Of a stretch of 64,000 nt of DNA, positions 1-6,547 are shown in pieces. Under the pieces are notes generated by a model. That model searched no databases. It worked only from the letters and a program-made list of their open reading frames with translations, and was not told the origin of the DNA. Position 1 is the first letter of the stretch, and every line of letters begins with the position of its first letter. The translations under genes were made by a program, and so were the position numbers. Source of the stretch: an uncultured Hungatella sp. (lineage in GTDB: Bacteria > Bacillota > Clostridia > Lachnospirales > Lachnospiraceae); assembly GCA_910579515.1 (NCBI GenBank), contig CAJTUV010000003.1:1-64000 (forward strand), given 5' to 3'.

Positions 1-19
1 AAGGCACTTTGGTTTGAGA

Positions 20-370
20 TTAAACCATCCTGCCTACGATTTTATAAATAGAAGCGAAAGTTCTGCTTTTCGTTGCTGAATCTGTGCTATGACCACTCCA
101 AAACCAGTTAATCCAACTATCATTGTCGATTTTTAGTGTAGTATCTGACTCTTTGTAAAGTTTAATCTCTTCAACCCATAATGAAATCGAAGTTAAATTA
201 TTTCCCATATTATATATTTTCATTTCAAAATATCTGTTGGTAGATAGAAAAGCAAATATTGGACAATCGCCTCCATAATTAACATAAATATTAATGTATT
301 TATATTTTGAAATATTGTCGTTTAAGGTTATAACTTTGTTTTCTTCGAAAGTCAGTTCTCCACTCCACAA
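20..370 (-). CDS. Phage tail-fibre C-terminal-like cassette, possibly silent
   Basis: This 116-residue reading frame lies on the strand opposite to all the phage late genes beside it. It opens with a WSGEL motif followed by an ITLNDNISKYKYI segment and ends in IYKIVGRMV, a pattern I associate with C-terminal modules of Siphoviridae tail fibres (recognised by eye, not searched). The same frame continues upstream of the ATG for only a few codons (YSDVVLWSG) before a stop, so it looks like a tail-fibre end without its head. It is clearly more AT-rich than the neighbours. It sits just before a terminator that reads in the plus direction. It may be an inactive or invertible cassette, or simply a small minus-strand moron gene. 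No good ribosome site was seen. Confidence 0.4.
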   Translation of the reverse strand: MWSGELTFEENKVITLNDNISKYKYINIYVNYGGDCPIFAFLSTNRYFEMKIYNMGNNLTSISLWVEEIKLYKESDTTLKIDNDSWINWFWSGHSTDSATKSRTFASIYKIVGRMV

Positions 371-417
371 GACGACATCACTATATTACTGAGTCAATCA
401 TATAAATTTGAAAATCC

Positions 418-440
418 AAGGTCTGAAAAGGCCTTTTTAT
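418..440 (+). terminator. Terminator upstream of the DUF4376-type phage gene
   Basis: AAGGTC and GGCCTT form a short stem (one G-U pair) around TGAAAA, followed by TTTATTA. It reads in the plus direction, so it would end a transcript coming from the tail genes left of the window. Confidence 0.5.
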
Positions 441-475
441 TATAGATAAAACTAAAAAAGGAAGGAGAAAGTTGA

Positions 476-1216
476 ATGAAAGTAAAAATCAAGGATACCG
501 AGTACGAGATTATCAGTATCCACCCAGAATCCCCTAATATCATGCGGATAGAGTTTTCGGGGGAAACTATGCCTGATGAGTGGGGAGAGATTACCACATA
601 CACCAAGGGCGGCATGGAGGCTGGCCATGTTATGGGGTATGATACGGTGTACAAGGCGGAGGGACGGACGGTGTATTTGTCTAATGATGGAAGCATATAC
701 CATGAACCAGAACCAGTCATTCCACCAGAACCCTACGTACCAACACCGGAGGAACTGCTCCTGGAGGCACAGACAGCGAAGAAACGAGAGATAGCAGAGG
801 CTTGTGAGAGAAGGATTTACACAGGGGTAAGCGTCACTCTGGCTGATGGCACTGTAGAGCACTACAGTCTTACAGAGCATGACCAGCTGAACCTGTTTGG
901 CAAGCAGTCCCAGCTGGCAACAGGGGCAGAGATACTGGAGTATCATGCAGATGGCCAGCCATGCCGCTATTACAGTGCAGCGGATATGCAGTCTATCATC
1001 CAGGCGGCCATGTGGCATGTCTCTTATCATACAACCTATTGTAATGCCCTCAATATGTGGATTGCTGACTGCCAGACGGCGGATGATGTATGGTCAATAT
1101 TTTATGGGGCAGATGTGCCAGAGGAGTACAGGAGCGAGGTGCTTAACGCATATCTTATACAGATAGCAGCAATGGCGGAGGTAAATCAAAATGAAGAAGA
1201 GGAGACCATATCTTAA
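476..1216 (+). CDS. Phage tail-associated protein, DUF4376-type
   Basis: A 246-residue soluble protein with a good ribosome site (AAGGAGAAAG) before ATG 476. The first 80 residues form a small beta-rich domain, then a proline-rich linker (EPEPVIPPEPYVPTPEE). Residues about 100-220 (KREIAEACERRIYTGVSV..., EHDQLNLFG..., YYSAADMQSII) look like DUF4376, which is common downstream of tail-fibre genes in phages of Clostridia. The role is probably structural or tail-tip associated, but no activity can be read from the sequence. Its 3' end overlaps the next gene by 26 bp, which suggests coupled late expression. Confidence 0.65.
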   Translation: MKVKIKDTEYEIISIHPESPNIMRIEFSGETMPDEWGEITTYTKGGMEAGHVMGYDTVYKAEGRTVYLSNDGSIYHEPEPVIPPEPYVPTPEELLLEAQTAKKREIAEACERRIYTGVSVTLADGTVEHYSLTEHDQLNLFGKQSQLATGAEILEYHADGQPCRYYSAADMQSIIQAAMWHVSYHTTYCNALNMWIADCQTADDVWSIFYGADVPEEYRSEVLNAYLIQIAAMAEVNQNEEEETIS

Positions 1217-1649
1217 GCATATTTTTTTATTTGAGACAGGCGGCTTACTATACCTGTTATTGGAGCTGCTTTGGCGTGGCTGGACCCATTGGACTATGTT
1301 TTTCTTAGGCGGAGCATGTTTTATCTGTTTGGGATTAATTAATGAGGTATTACCCTGGGAAATGCCCTTATACCAGCAGGTATTCATTGGGGCCTGTATC
1401 ATCACAGGACTGGAGTTTGTAACTGGCTGTATTGTCAATCTATGGCTTGGCTGGGGAGTCTGGGATTACAGCGGTGTACCTGGTAATATCCTAGGCCAGA
1501 TATGTCTCCAGTATTTTGCGTTGTGGCTTCCAGTTAGTTTAGCCGGCATTGTTTTGGATGATCTGCTGCGGCATTGGTGGTGGAAGGAAGAGCGGCCGCG
1601 CTACAACATAGCATTAACTAAAAATAAACCAAGAATCATATGGTTATAG
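1191..1649 (+). CDS. CmpB-like integral membrane protein
   Basis: A 152-residue protein with about four hydrophobic segments and the motifs LEFVTGCIVNLWLGWGVWDYS and PGNILGQICLQYFALW, typical of the family annotated as putative ABC transporter type IV (ABC_trans_CmpB). It starts inside the preceding gene after GGAGGTAAA. Relatives are often found among chromosomal membrane genes but also in phage lysis modules of Clostridia. Its position directly before the holin suggests a membrane role in lysis or a lysogenic-conversion function. This is inference; the family has no firm biochemical function that I know of. Confidence 0.7.
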   Translation: MKKRRPYLKHIFLFETGGLLYLLLELLWRGWTHWTMFFLGGACFICLGLINEVLPWEMPLYQQVFIGACIITGLEFVTGCIVNLWLGWGVWDYSGVPGNILGQICLQYFALWLPVSLAGIVLDDLLRHWWWKEERPRYNIALTKNKPRIIWL

Positions 1650-1693
1650 AGAGCTTAACAGGCTCTTTTTTTCGTGTGAAAGGAGAAATATTT

Positions 1694-2137
1694 ATGCAGA
1701 GAATGAAAGCGTTTTTTATTGCGGTATGGAGTGCGTTATTTAGCCTCTTGGGAATCCTAGCGCTGCCAGTGGCGCTTCTGGTTGTAGGCAATGTTACGGA
1801 CTACATAACTGGTATTGCGGCCTCACAATACAGAGAGGAGCAGGTAAGCAGCTACAAAGGGATCAGAGGTATCTACAAAAAGATAGGGATGTGGGTACTG
1901 ATATTTATCGGATGGATGATGGATATGTTAATCGGTTATACGGTCCAGTATATCGGCCTTAATCTATCATTGCCTTATATTGTGGCCACCGTGGTGGCCG
2001 TCTGGCTGATCTGCAACGAAGTTATATCCATCTTGGAAAATCTGATTGACATAGGGGTGGATATTCCGCCGTTTTTAATGCCGCTTGCGAAGATGATAAA
2101 AGGGCAGGTAGAGGATAAAGCGAAACTGGAGCAGTAG
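1694..2137 (+). CDS. Phage holin, toxin-secretion/lysis family
   Basis: A 147-residue holin of the phage_holin_4 (toxin secretion/phage lysis) family. I chose ATG 1694, giving MQRMKAFF, because AGGAGA lies eight bases upstream; the frame is open further upstream but without a ribosome site. Hydrophobic segments lie at about residues 8-30, 66-84 and 90-110, and NVTDYITGIAAS and a conserved KKIGMWVLIFIGWMMD region are visible. The charged tail (AKMIKGQVEDKAKLEQ) is typical. It would form membrane lesions that let the following endolysin reach the wall. Confidence 0.88.
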   Translation: MQRMKAFFIAVWSALFSLLGILALPVALLVVGNVTDYITGIAASQYREEQVSSYKGIRGIYKKIGMWVLIFIGWMMDMLIGYTVQYIGLNLSLPYIVATVVAVWLICNEVISILENLIDIGVDIPPFLMPLAKMIKGQVEDKAKLEQ

Positions 2138-2186
2138 ACAAGCAGGCTCAGGATAGGTCCTGGGCCTTAAAAAATGGAGGAGACGA

Positions 2187-3050
2187 ATGGGAATCATACA
2201 AGATAAAGTAACGCCTGAATTTAAAAAGTGGGTTGGGTACTGTGAGAAAAATAAGAAATCACAGATTGGTACATATGACAGCCCTGAAGATTATAAGAAA
2301 CATGCGGGGACGGGCAATTATACTGTCTTTGCGGAGCTGTATAGGAGTAAAACCGGCATTAATGTCCAGGGACAGCCCTGGTGTGACAGCTTTATTGATA
2401 CTGTCTTCATCCATCTATTTGGAGTGGATAAGGCCAGGGCATTACTGGGCGGTTTCTCAGCGTATACGCCAACCTCTGCTAATTATTATAAGCAGATGGG
2501 GCGGTATCATAAAGAACCCCAGGAAGGGGACCAGATATTTTTCCATAATGGCACACGGATTTACCATACCGGATACGTTTATAGCGTTAAGGATGGCATT
2601 GTTTACACGGTAGAGGGTAACACCAGCTCAAGCAAAATTCTGGAAAATGAGGGAGGATGTGTGGCCTATAAGCAATATCCTATAGGGTGGTCGAGCGGCA
2701 AGAAACGGATTGATGGATATGGTCGGCCAGACTATTCCTTGGTAGAAACATATCAGGAAGGTTTTGTACTGGCTGCAGATGGCAAACGCTGGTGGTATCA
2801 GTATAAAGACGGCTTCTATCCTTCCAACGGCTGGGCATATCTGACAGAACAAACCTCTGGTTCCTCTGGCTGGTATCTGTTTGACTCTAACGGGTATATG
2901 CTGACAGGATATCAGACGGCGCCGGATGGGAAGAAATATTTTCTTTGTCCTGAAGGAATTCATGAGGGACAGTGTATGGTAACGAATGACCAAGGGGAAC
3001 TGATGATTACGGAATATGATACAGTGGCGAGGAGATATCTGATAAGTTGA
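2187..3050 (+). CDS. Phage endolysin, CHAP amidase plus cell-wall-binding repeats
   Basis: A 287-residue lysin with a strong ribosome site (TGGAGGAGA). The N-terminal 190 residues form a CHAP-like cysteine amidase/peptidase: QPWCDSF holds the likely nucleophile Cys, YHTGYVY the His, and VEGNTSS the third active-site region. Residues about 190-287 contain aromatic- and glycine-rich repeats (GWAYLTEQTSGSSGWYLFDSNGYMLTG, then PDGKKYFL) like choline-binding or glucan-binding repeats, so this part probably targets the wall. There is no signal peptide, which agrees with holin-dependent release. Confidence 0.88.
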   Translation: MGIIQDKVTPEFKKWVGYCEKNKKSQIGTYDSPEDYKKHAGTGNYTVFAELYRSKTGINVQGQPWCDSFIDTVFIHLFGVDKARALLGGFSAYTPTSANYYKQMGRYHKEPQEGDQIFFHNGTRIYHTGYVYSVKDGIVYTVEGNTSSSKILENEGGCVAYKQYPIGWSSGKKRIDGYGRPDYSLVETYQEGFVLAADGKRWWYQYKDGFYPSNGWAYLTEQTSGSSGWYLFDSNGYMLTGYQTAPDGKKYFLCPEGIHEGQCMVTNDQGELMITEYDTVARRYLIS

Positions 3051-3066
3051 TCTTATATGATAGAAA

Positions 3067-3092
3067 AGAGCGGTGGCAAGCTCCGCTCTCTT
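3067..3092. terminator. Bidirectional terminator after the lysin
   Basis: AGAGCGG and CCGCTCT pair around TGGCAAGCT, with A-rich sequence before and TTTTC after. It ends the plus-strand late transcript and can also serve the minus-strand gene ending at 3098. Confidence 0.8.
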
Positions 3093-3097
3093 TTCTG

Positions 3098-3283
3098 TTA
3101 TTCGATTGTCAAGTCCTCAACTACAACGCCCAATGCTTCAAGTTTTGCTTTTAATTCCCTTTCCTGGTTTCTAATTTCCTTGTCCTTATCCTCCGATACC
3201 TTGACGCGCTGTAAATTCATATATGCGCTTATAAACATTGTTTTCTGCTCTTTCTCTGTCATTTCGTCCATTACCTCCAACAT
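3098..3283 (-). CDS. Small coiled-coil phage protein of unknown function
   Basis: A 61-residue acidic, helical protein (EDKDKEIRNQERELKAKLEALG forms a likely coiled coil). It is supported by a good ribosome site (GGAAAGGAGAAT) and by a perfect promoter just upstream (3336-3364). It is not recognised as a known family. It shares its operator type with the AbrB-like gene behind it, so it probably belongs to the prophage's lysogenic programme. Confidence 0.65.
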   Translation of the reverse strand: MLEVMDEMTEKEQKTMFISAYMNLQRVKVSEDKDKEIRNQERELKAKLEALGVVVEDLTIE

Positions 3284-3335
3284 TCTTTATTCTCCTTTCC
3301 GTTCATCAGATTTACTTGCCTCATCTGATAATACT

Positions 3336-3364
3336 ATTATATCAATATTGGTTACCAATGTCAA
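3336..3364 (-). promoter_or_regulatory. Promoter P1 with palindromic operator in the spacer
   Basis: On the minus strand, TTGACA (3359-3364) and TATAAT (3336-3341) are separated by 17 bases. The 13-bp palindrome ATTGGTAACCAAT fills 3347-3359 between them. It drives the 61-residue coiled-coil gene; its -35 box overlaps the stop codon of the AbrB-like gene. Confidence 0.8.
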
Positions 3365-3543
3365 GTATTTACTTTCTTTTTTATGATTATTTTTCCATCT
3401 TCAAAAGAAACTAATACCGCCTTGTCCTCCTGCGTCACGCCCAATTCCTTTACCATTTCTGCCGGAAGACTGATTTTATAGTTGACCGAGTTTTTTCCAG
3501 CAGTTCCCCCGGCTTTTCCCATGATTATATTTCTCTCTACCAT
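3361..3543 (-). CDS. AbrB/SpoVT-type small DNA-binding regulator
   Basis: A 60-residue protein with the swapped-hairpin AbrB signature: NYKISLPAEMVKELGVTQEDKAVLVSFEDGKIIIKKK. AGGAG lies seven bases before ATG 3543. The family is found as antitoxins (MazE-like) and as transition-state regulators. Its own promoter (3574-3602) contains one copy of a 13-bp palindrome in the spacer and another just downstream of the -10 box, so autorepression is likely. The same palindrome is found in the promoters on either side, which makes this protein the best candidate for the binding factor. No classical toxin such as MazF is adjacent. Confidence 0.75.
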   Translation of the reverse strand: MVERNIIMGKAGGTAGKNSVNYKISLPAEMVKELGVTQEDKAVLVSFEDGKIIIKKKVNT

Positions 3544-3560
3544 AGTTTTATCTCCTTTTT

Positions 3561-3602
3561 ATTGGTTACCTATATAATAACACATTGGTTACCAAAGTTC
3601 AA
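3561..3602 (-). promoter_or_regulatory. Promoter P2 of the AbrB-like gene with two operators
   Basis: On the minus strand TTGAAC (3597-3602) and TATTAT (3574-3579) are 17 bases apart. A palindrome copy lies in the spacer (3584-3596, one mismatch) and a second lies downstream of the -10 box (3561-3573, one mismatch). Confidence 0.75.
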
Positions 3603-3634
3603 GAAAAATATTTTAAATAACTTACATAAATCTC

Positions 3635-3663
3635 TTGACTTTATTGGTAACCAATGATATAAT
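3635..3663 (+). promoter_or_regulatory. Promoter P3 with palindromic operator in the spacer
   Basis: TTGACT (3635-3640), a 17-base spacer and TATAAT (3658-3663) face the two tiny peptide genes. The perfect palindrome ATTGGTAACCAAT occupies 3643-3655. Confidence 0.8.
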
Positions 3664-3695
3664 AATATCATCACGAGAGGAAAGGAGGAATGCAG

Positions 3696-3809
3696 ATGGA
3701 CAAGAAAATAGGCAAGCTGGTAAAAGTGGTACGAGCACTCACTCAACTTGCCCTTGAAATTGGAACTCTCATAGCCGTCATCAAAATGGTAATAGAGAGT
3801 ATCCGATAG
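3696..3809 (+). CDS. 37-residue amphipathic peptide
   Basis: A 37-codon frame with a near-ideal ribosome site (AAAGGAGG, seven bases before ATG 3696) lying 33 bases downstream of promoter P3. The peptide is basic at the N terminus (MDKKIGKLVKVVRA), hydrophobic in the centre (LALEIGTLIAVIKMVI) and ends ESIR. It resembles in size and composition the small membrane-active peptides of prophages (type I toxins, holin-like peptides), but I cannot assign a family. It is followed by the compact hairpin at 3815-3832. Confidence 0.55.
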   Translation: MDKKIGKLVKVVRALTQLALEIGTLIAVIKMVIESIR

Positions 3810-3814
3810 GTTCT

Positions 3815-3832
3815 GGGGAGGGAACCCTCCCC
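3815..3832 (+). terminator. Tight GC hairpin after the 37-residue peptide gene
   Basis: GGGGAGGG and CCCTCCCC are perfectly complementary with a minimal loop. No T-run follows, so it may stabilise the messenger or attenuate transcription rather than terminate it. Confidence 0.4.
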
Positions 3833-3869
3833 TACCTAAAAAATAACACAGTCTGTCTGTAAAATCAAT

Positions 3870-3953
3870 ATGATAAAGGATATTTTTAAGCTTGTAGTGG
3901 CAGTTATTTGGTTACTCGTTGTCGTGGTTGGACTGTTTCTGCTGTTTACCTGA
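3870..3953 (+). CDS. 27-residue hydrophobic peptide
   Basis: MIKDIFK is followed by a run of about 19 hydrophobic residues (LVVAVIWLLVVVVGLFLLF) and a stop. This is a single membrane span with a positively charged start, the form of type I toxins and small prophage membrane peptides. The ribosome site is weak (no clear AGGAGG), which is usual for tightly controlled type I toxins but also lowers confidence. It lies downstream of P3 and before the 55-residue gene, so one transcript could carry all three. Confidence 0.4.
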   Translation: MIKDIFKLVVAVIWLLVVVVGLFLLFT

Positions 3954-4002
3954 GCCACACCACCCACCCAGCGGGGGTGCGCCGGGAGAAAGAAAGGAAG
4001 AT

Positions 4003-4170
4003 ATGAAAAATAGATATTGGTTTACAAATGAAGATGGCGAAAATATTTTAAATGATTTCTGTGGAACGGAAAAAGAAGTCGTTAAATACGCTGAAGAACA
4101 AGCAAGCGCATTAGAGCAAACAATCTATATAAATTGTGGCGAAGACATTGTTGATGTTGCATATGCGTAG
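4003..4170 (+). CDS. 55-residue acidic prophage protein
   Basis: ATG 4003 follows AGAAAGGAAG, giving MKNRYWFTNEDGENILNDFCGTEKEVVKYAEEQ and ending VDVAYA. It is soluble and acidic and not recognised as a known domain. A longer upstream frame exists but lacks a ribosome site. It is the last gene of the prophage before its attachment site and is followed by a terminator. A lysogenic accessory (moron) role is an inference from position. Confidence 0.6.
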   Translation: MKNRYWFTNEDGENILNDFCGTEKEVVKYAEEQASALEQTIYINCGEDIVDVAYA

Positions 4171-4176
4171 AATAGT

Positions 4177-4214
4177 ACAGGCGGCGGGATAACACCTACC
4201 GCCTGTAATTTTTT
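4177..4214 (+). terminator. Terminator at the end of the prophage small-gene cluster
   Basis: ACAGGCGG (4177-4184) pairs with CCGCCTGT (4199-4206), followed by AATTTTTTC. Confidence 0.8.
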
Positions 4215-4290
4215 CAGCAGCAATACTGACACAATATCACACAAAATATCACATGATACCAATTTATCCTTATAATTCAAGGGGTATCTT

Positions 4291-4314
4291 TGGGTTCGAA
4301 TCCCACACTCTCCG
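4291..4314 (+). repeat. Prophage attachment site (3' end of a tRNA-Ser gene)
   Basis: The 24 bases contain a T-arm (GGGTTCGAATCCCAC) and the 3' acceptor strand ACTCTCC plus discriminator G, matching the end of a bacterial tRNA-Ser. The upstream side (TATCTT) does not continue as a tRNA body, so only the 3' end is present. This is what remains at the distal end after integration into a tRNA gene; the intact tRNA-Ser and the integrase should lie left of the window. Confidence 0.75.
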
Positions 4315-4325
4315 TAAAAGAAGCC

Positions 4326-4366
4326 CCCCCGAATGTACGCAAAGTACAAACGGGGGTTACTTTTAT
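4326..4366. terminator. Strong bidirectional hairpin between att site and kinase gene
   Basis: CCCCCG-AA-TGTAC and GTACA-AA-CGGGGG pair around GCAAA, with T-rich sequence on both strands. It probably was the terminator of the original tRNA-Ser gene and also ends the minus-strand two-component transcript. Confidence 0.75.
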
Positions 4367-4391
4367 TCTATCGACATATCCAAGAATCCTT

Positions 4392-5687
4392 TCAGATCCC
4401 ATAAGGCAGCGTTACAGAAAAACAACTTCCACCTTCGCTTCCATCAGACAAGCTGACAGTACCATGGTGGAGCAGCGTAAGTTCCCTGGCGATGCTAAGT
4501 CCTAGGCCGAAGTGCTGCTTGTCGCTTCGGGCAGAGTCTGCCTGATAGAATCTGTCAAAGATATAGGGCTTATGCTCTGGAGAGATTCCGCAGCCCTCAT
4601 CTTCCACCTGAAGAATTAAAAGTTTCTTTTTGGGATTTATCTGAGCCCTTACATAGATGGAACGTCCGGCAGGCGTATACTGAAGGGCGTTATCAAGAAA
4701 GATCATGAGAAGCTGGCGGATTCTCTGAGGATCTCCGATGATGATTGGAAGGGTTTGGTCTGGAAGCGATAGGTGAAGTGAAATCCCTTTTTCTTTGCAT
4801 ACAGGCTGAAAGGACTCGAACAAATCAATAAGAAGGGTATCCATATCGACTTCCTTTTTGTCCACGTTCCAGGATTTTGCATCAGAGGAAGCAAGGAAGA
4901 GCATATCGTCAATCAGACGTGACATACGGGCACACTCGCTGTCTATAAGCGGCAGCAGCGTGTCCTTTTTTTGTGGTGAGGAGGAAATGGCGGCGACAGC
5001 AGACCGCAGAACTGCAAGAGGGGAGCGAAGCTCATGGGAGGCAGCGGCGATAAACTGGGACTGCTTTTTCTGACTTTCCTCTACAGGCGTTAAAGACCAG
5101 CCAACAAACCACCAGCTCATCAGCCACAGGCAGAGAATTCCTAAGGCAGCCAGAAAACTCAGATACAAAAGTTGTCCGCCTAATGACTCCCAGACAGAGG
5201 GAATTAAAGAAATGACACAAAGGCTTTTTACTCCATTTCTGGTGGAGAGAGCTAGGACCATGGCATAGTAGGAATCCCCATGATCCCCTGTAAGGGTCAT
5301 GAGGGAAGAAACATTTGCAGATGAAGAGACAGGAGCCCGATCCATGAATACACCCTGTTCCTGGGCCAGCATTCGGGCCCTGGAAATCAGGATTTCTCTG
5401 TCTGTTTCAGGCATAAACACGCCTTGAAAGAAAAGAGGGGAGCCGTTTTCCTGAATATGGATAATCAGATGATAGTCGTTTTCGGTCTGAGCTAAAAATC
5501 CATGAGAAAATGCGTGGGAAGCCTGGAGTCTGGAACTTAGAGAGCTCCAGACCATCTGAAATTGTTCCATTTCTGTAGCTCGCGTCTTTTGGATAGAGAA
5601 TAAAAGGAAGGCAGCCATAACGAAAAGAAGAATGGCGCCAGTAGTAATGGTATACAAAGCGGTAAGACGTCTGCGGAGTGTTTTCAT
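4392..5687 (-). CDS. Sensor histidine kinase
   Basis: A 431-residue membrane kinase. TM1 is at about residues 13-31, the extracytoplasmic sensor domain at about 32-170 and TM2 at about 171-195. The dimerisation box QFIAAASHELRSPL places the phospho-acceptor at His218. The ATPase domain shows the N box (FLDNALQYTPAGR), G1 (VEDEGCGIS) and G2 (HFGLGLSIAREL). The linker after TM2 is short, with little room for a full HAMP domain. It is the second gene after the response regulator (27-bp gap) with AGGAGG before ATG 5687. The pair is divergent from the transporter/adaptor operon at 6548, so sensing a ligand of that operon is the natural guess, but the stimulus is unknown. Confidence 0.93.
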   Translation of the reverse strand: MKTLRRRLTALYTITTGAILLFVMAAFLLFSIQKTRATEMEQFQMVWSSLSSRLQASHAFSHGFLAQTENDYHLIIHIQENGSPLFFQGVFMPETDREILISRARMLAQEQGVFMDRAPVSSSANVSSLMTLTGDHGDSYYAMVLALSTRNGVKSLCVISLIPSVWESLGGQLLYLSFLAALGILCLWLMSWWFVGWSLTPVEESQKKQSQFIAAASHELRSPLAVLRSAVAAISSSPQKKDTLLPLIDSECARMSRLIDDMLFLASSDAKSWNVDKKEVDMDTLLIDLFESFQPVCKEKGISLHLSLPDQTLPIIIGDPQRIRQLLMIFLDNALQYTPAGRSIYVRAQINPKKKLLILQVEDEGCGISPEHKPYIFDRFYQADSARSDKQHFGLGLSIARELTLLHHGTVSLSDGSEGGSCFSVTLPYGI

Positions 5688-5714
5688 ACAAAGGGGCCTC
5701 CTTTTTGTCAGGTA

Positions 5715-6389
5715 TTATGTGGACTCAAGACGGTAACCGACTCCATGAACCGTAGTCAGTTTTACAGGAGCCATCAGAGCTTTCAGCCGTCTTCTTAAAA
5801 AATAAACATAGTTATCCAAATTTCCTTCCTCTACATCAGAGGTGGAGCCCCATACATAAGAAAGGATCATGGAACGGGGAAGAGTCTGATTAGGGTTTTT
5901 CATAAAATAGCTTAAAAGCGCAGCCTCCTTTTTAGAGAGGGTTACAACGGTTTGGCTGTAGGATAGCTGATGGTTTAAAGGATTTAACTGAAGACCTGAA
6001 AAGGTCAGGTCAGAGGCAGTTTGAAGATTCCCCGGCCGCCTGGTGACGGCACGAATACGGGCCAGCAATTCCTCGATTGCAAAAGGTTTGACCAGATAGT
6101 CGTCAGCTCCGGCATCTAGACCATGGATACGGTCAGAAAGACTGTTTAAGGCAGTTGCGAGAATCACCGGAGTCAAAACCTTATGACGGCGGAGCGCTTC
6201 TAAAACTGTAAGCCCGTCGATTTCAGGCAGCATCCGATCCAGGATTATGGCATCATAGACCTGGCTTTTAGCATAAAAAAGTCCGTCGCTTCCCGTATGG
6301 CATGTATCTGTCTCGTATCCTGCCTCTTGAAGAGCCAGGCAGACCAGCTGACAAAGCTCCTGGTCATCCTCGATCATTAATACTTTCAT
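5715..6389 (-). CDS. OmpR-family response regulator
   Basis: A 224-residue two-domain regulator. The receiver domain has the acidic pair Asp8/Asp9, the phosphorylation site Asp51 (ILDRMLPEIDG), Thr79 and Lys101 (YLVKPF). The C-terminal winged helix begins near residue 125 and contains RSMILSYVWG and the NYVYFLRRRLKAL recognition region. It is the first gene of the minus-strand pair with the kinase. The 158-bp divergent region to the next operon contains a 13-bp inverted repeat (6458-6512) which could be its binding site. Confidence 0.94.
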   Translation of the reverse strand: MKVLMIEDDQELCQLVCLALQEAGYETDTCHTGSDGLFYAKSQVYDAIILDRMLPEIDGLTVLEALRRHKVLTPVILATALNSLSDRIHGLDAGADDYLVKPFAIEELLARIRAVTRRPGNLQTASDLTFSGLQLNPLNHQLSYSQTVVTLSKKEAALLSYFMKNPNQTLPRSMILSYVWGSTSDVEEGNLDNYVYFLRRRLKALMAPVKLTTVHGVGYRLEST

Positions 6390-6457
6390 GCGATCATCCT
6401 CATTTCCTATGTGATATAATCAATGATTGTCTGTCTAAAGAAACAGTATATCATACA

Positions 6458-6512
6458 TTTCTCTAAAAAATCTTGAAAAACTTTTTCTACTTTTCCAGTT
6501 TTTTTAGAGAAA
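6458..6512. repeat. Inverted repeat in the divergent control region
   Basis: TTTCTCTAAAAAA at 6458-6470 is perfectly complementary to TTTTTTAGAGAAA at 6500-6512, separated by 29 bases. It lies between the regulator gene and the lipoprotein gene. It could be an operator pair for the response regulator or a hairpin in the leader RNA. Confidence 0.5.
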
Positions 6513-6547
6513 GATTTGATATTCTGGAGAAAAGAAAGGAGGCCATG

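Noticed and set aside
452..1030. 192-residue minus-strand frame opposite the DUF4376-type gene
   Set aside because: Cys- and Leu-rich composition typical of a shadow frame; the plus-strand gene has a ribosome site and domain features.
1711..1724. cre-like catabolite-control site TGAAAGCGTTTTTT
   Set aside because: It lies inside the holin coding region and not near a promoter.
3057..3386. 109-residue plus-strand frame across the phage regulator region
   Set aside because: Antisense to the 61-residue coiled-coil gene, Ser-rich, no ribosome site, and crosses promoter P1.
4392..6389. Two-component system as prophage cargo
   Set aside because: It lies outside the attachment site and its terminator, and faces a chromosomal-type operon.
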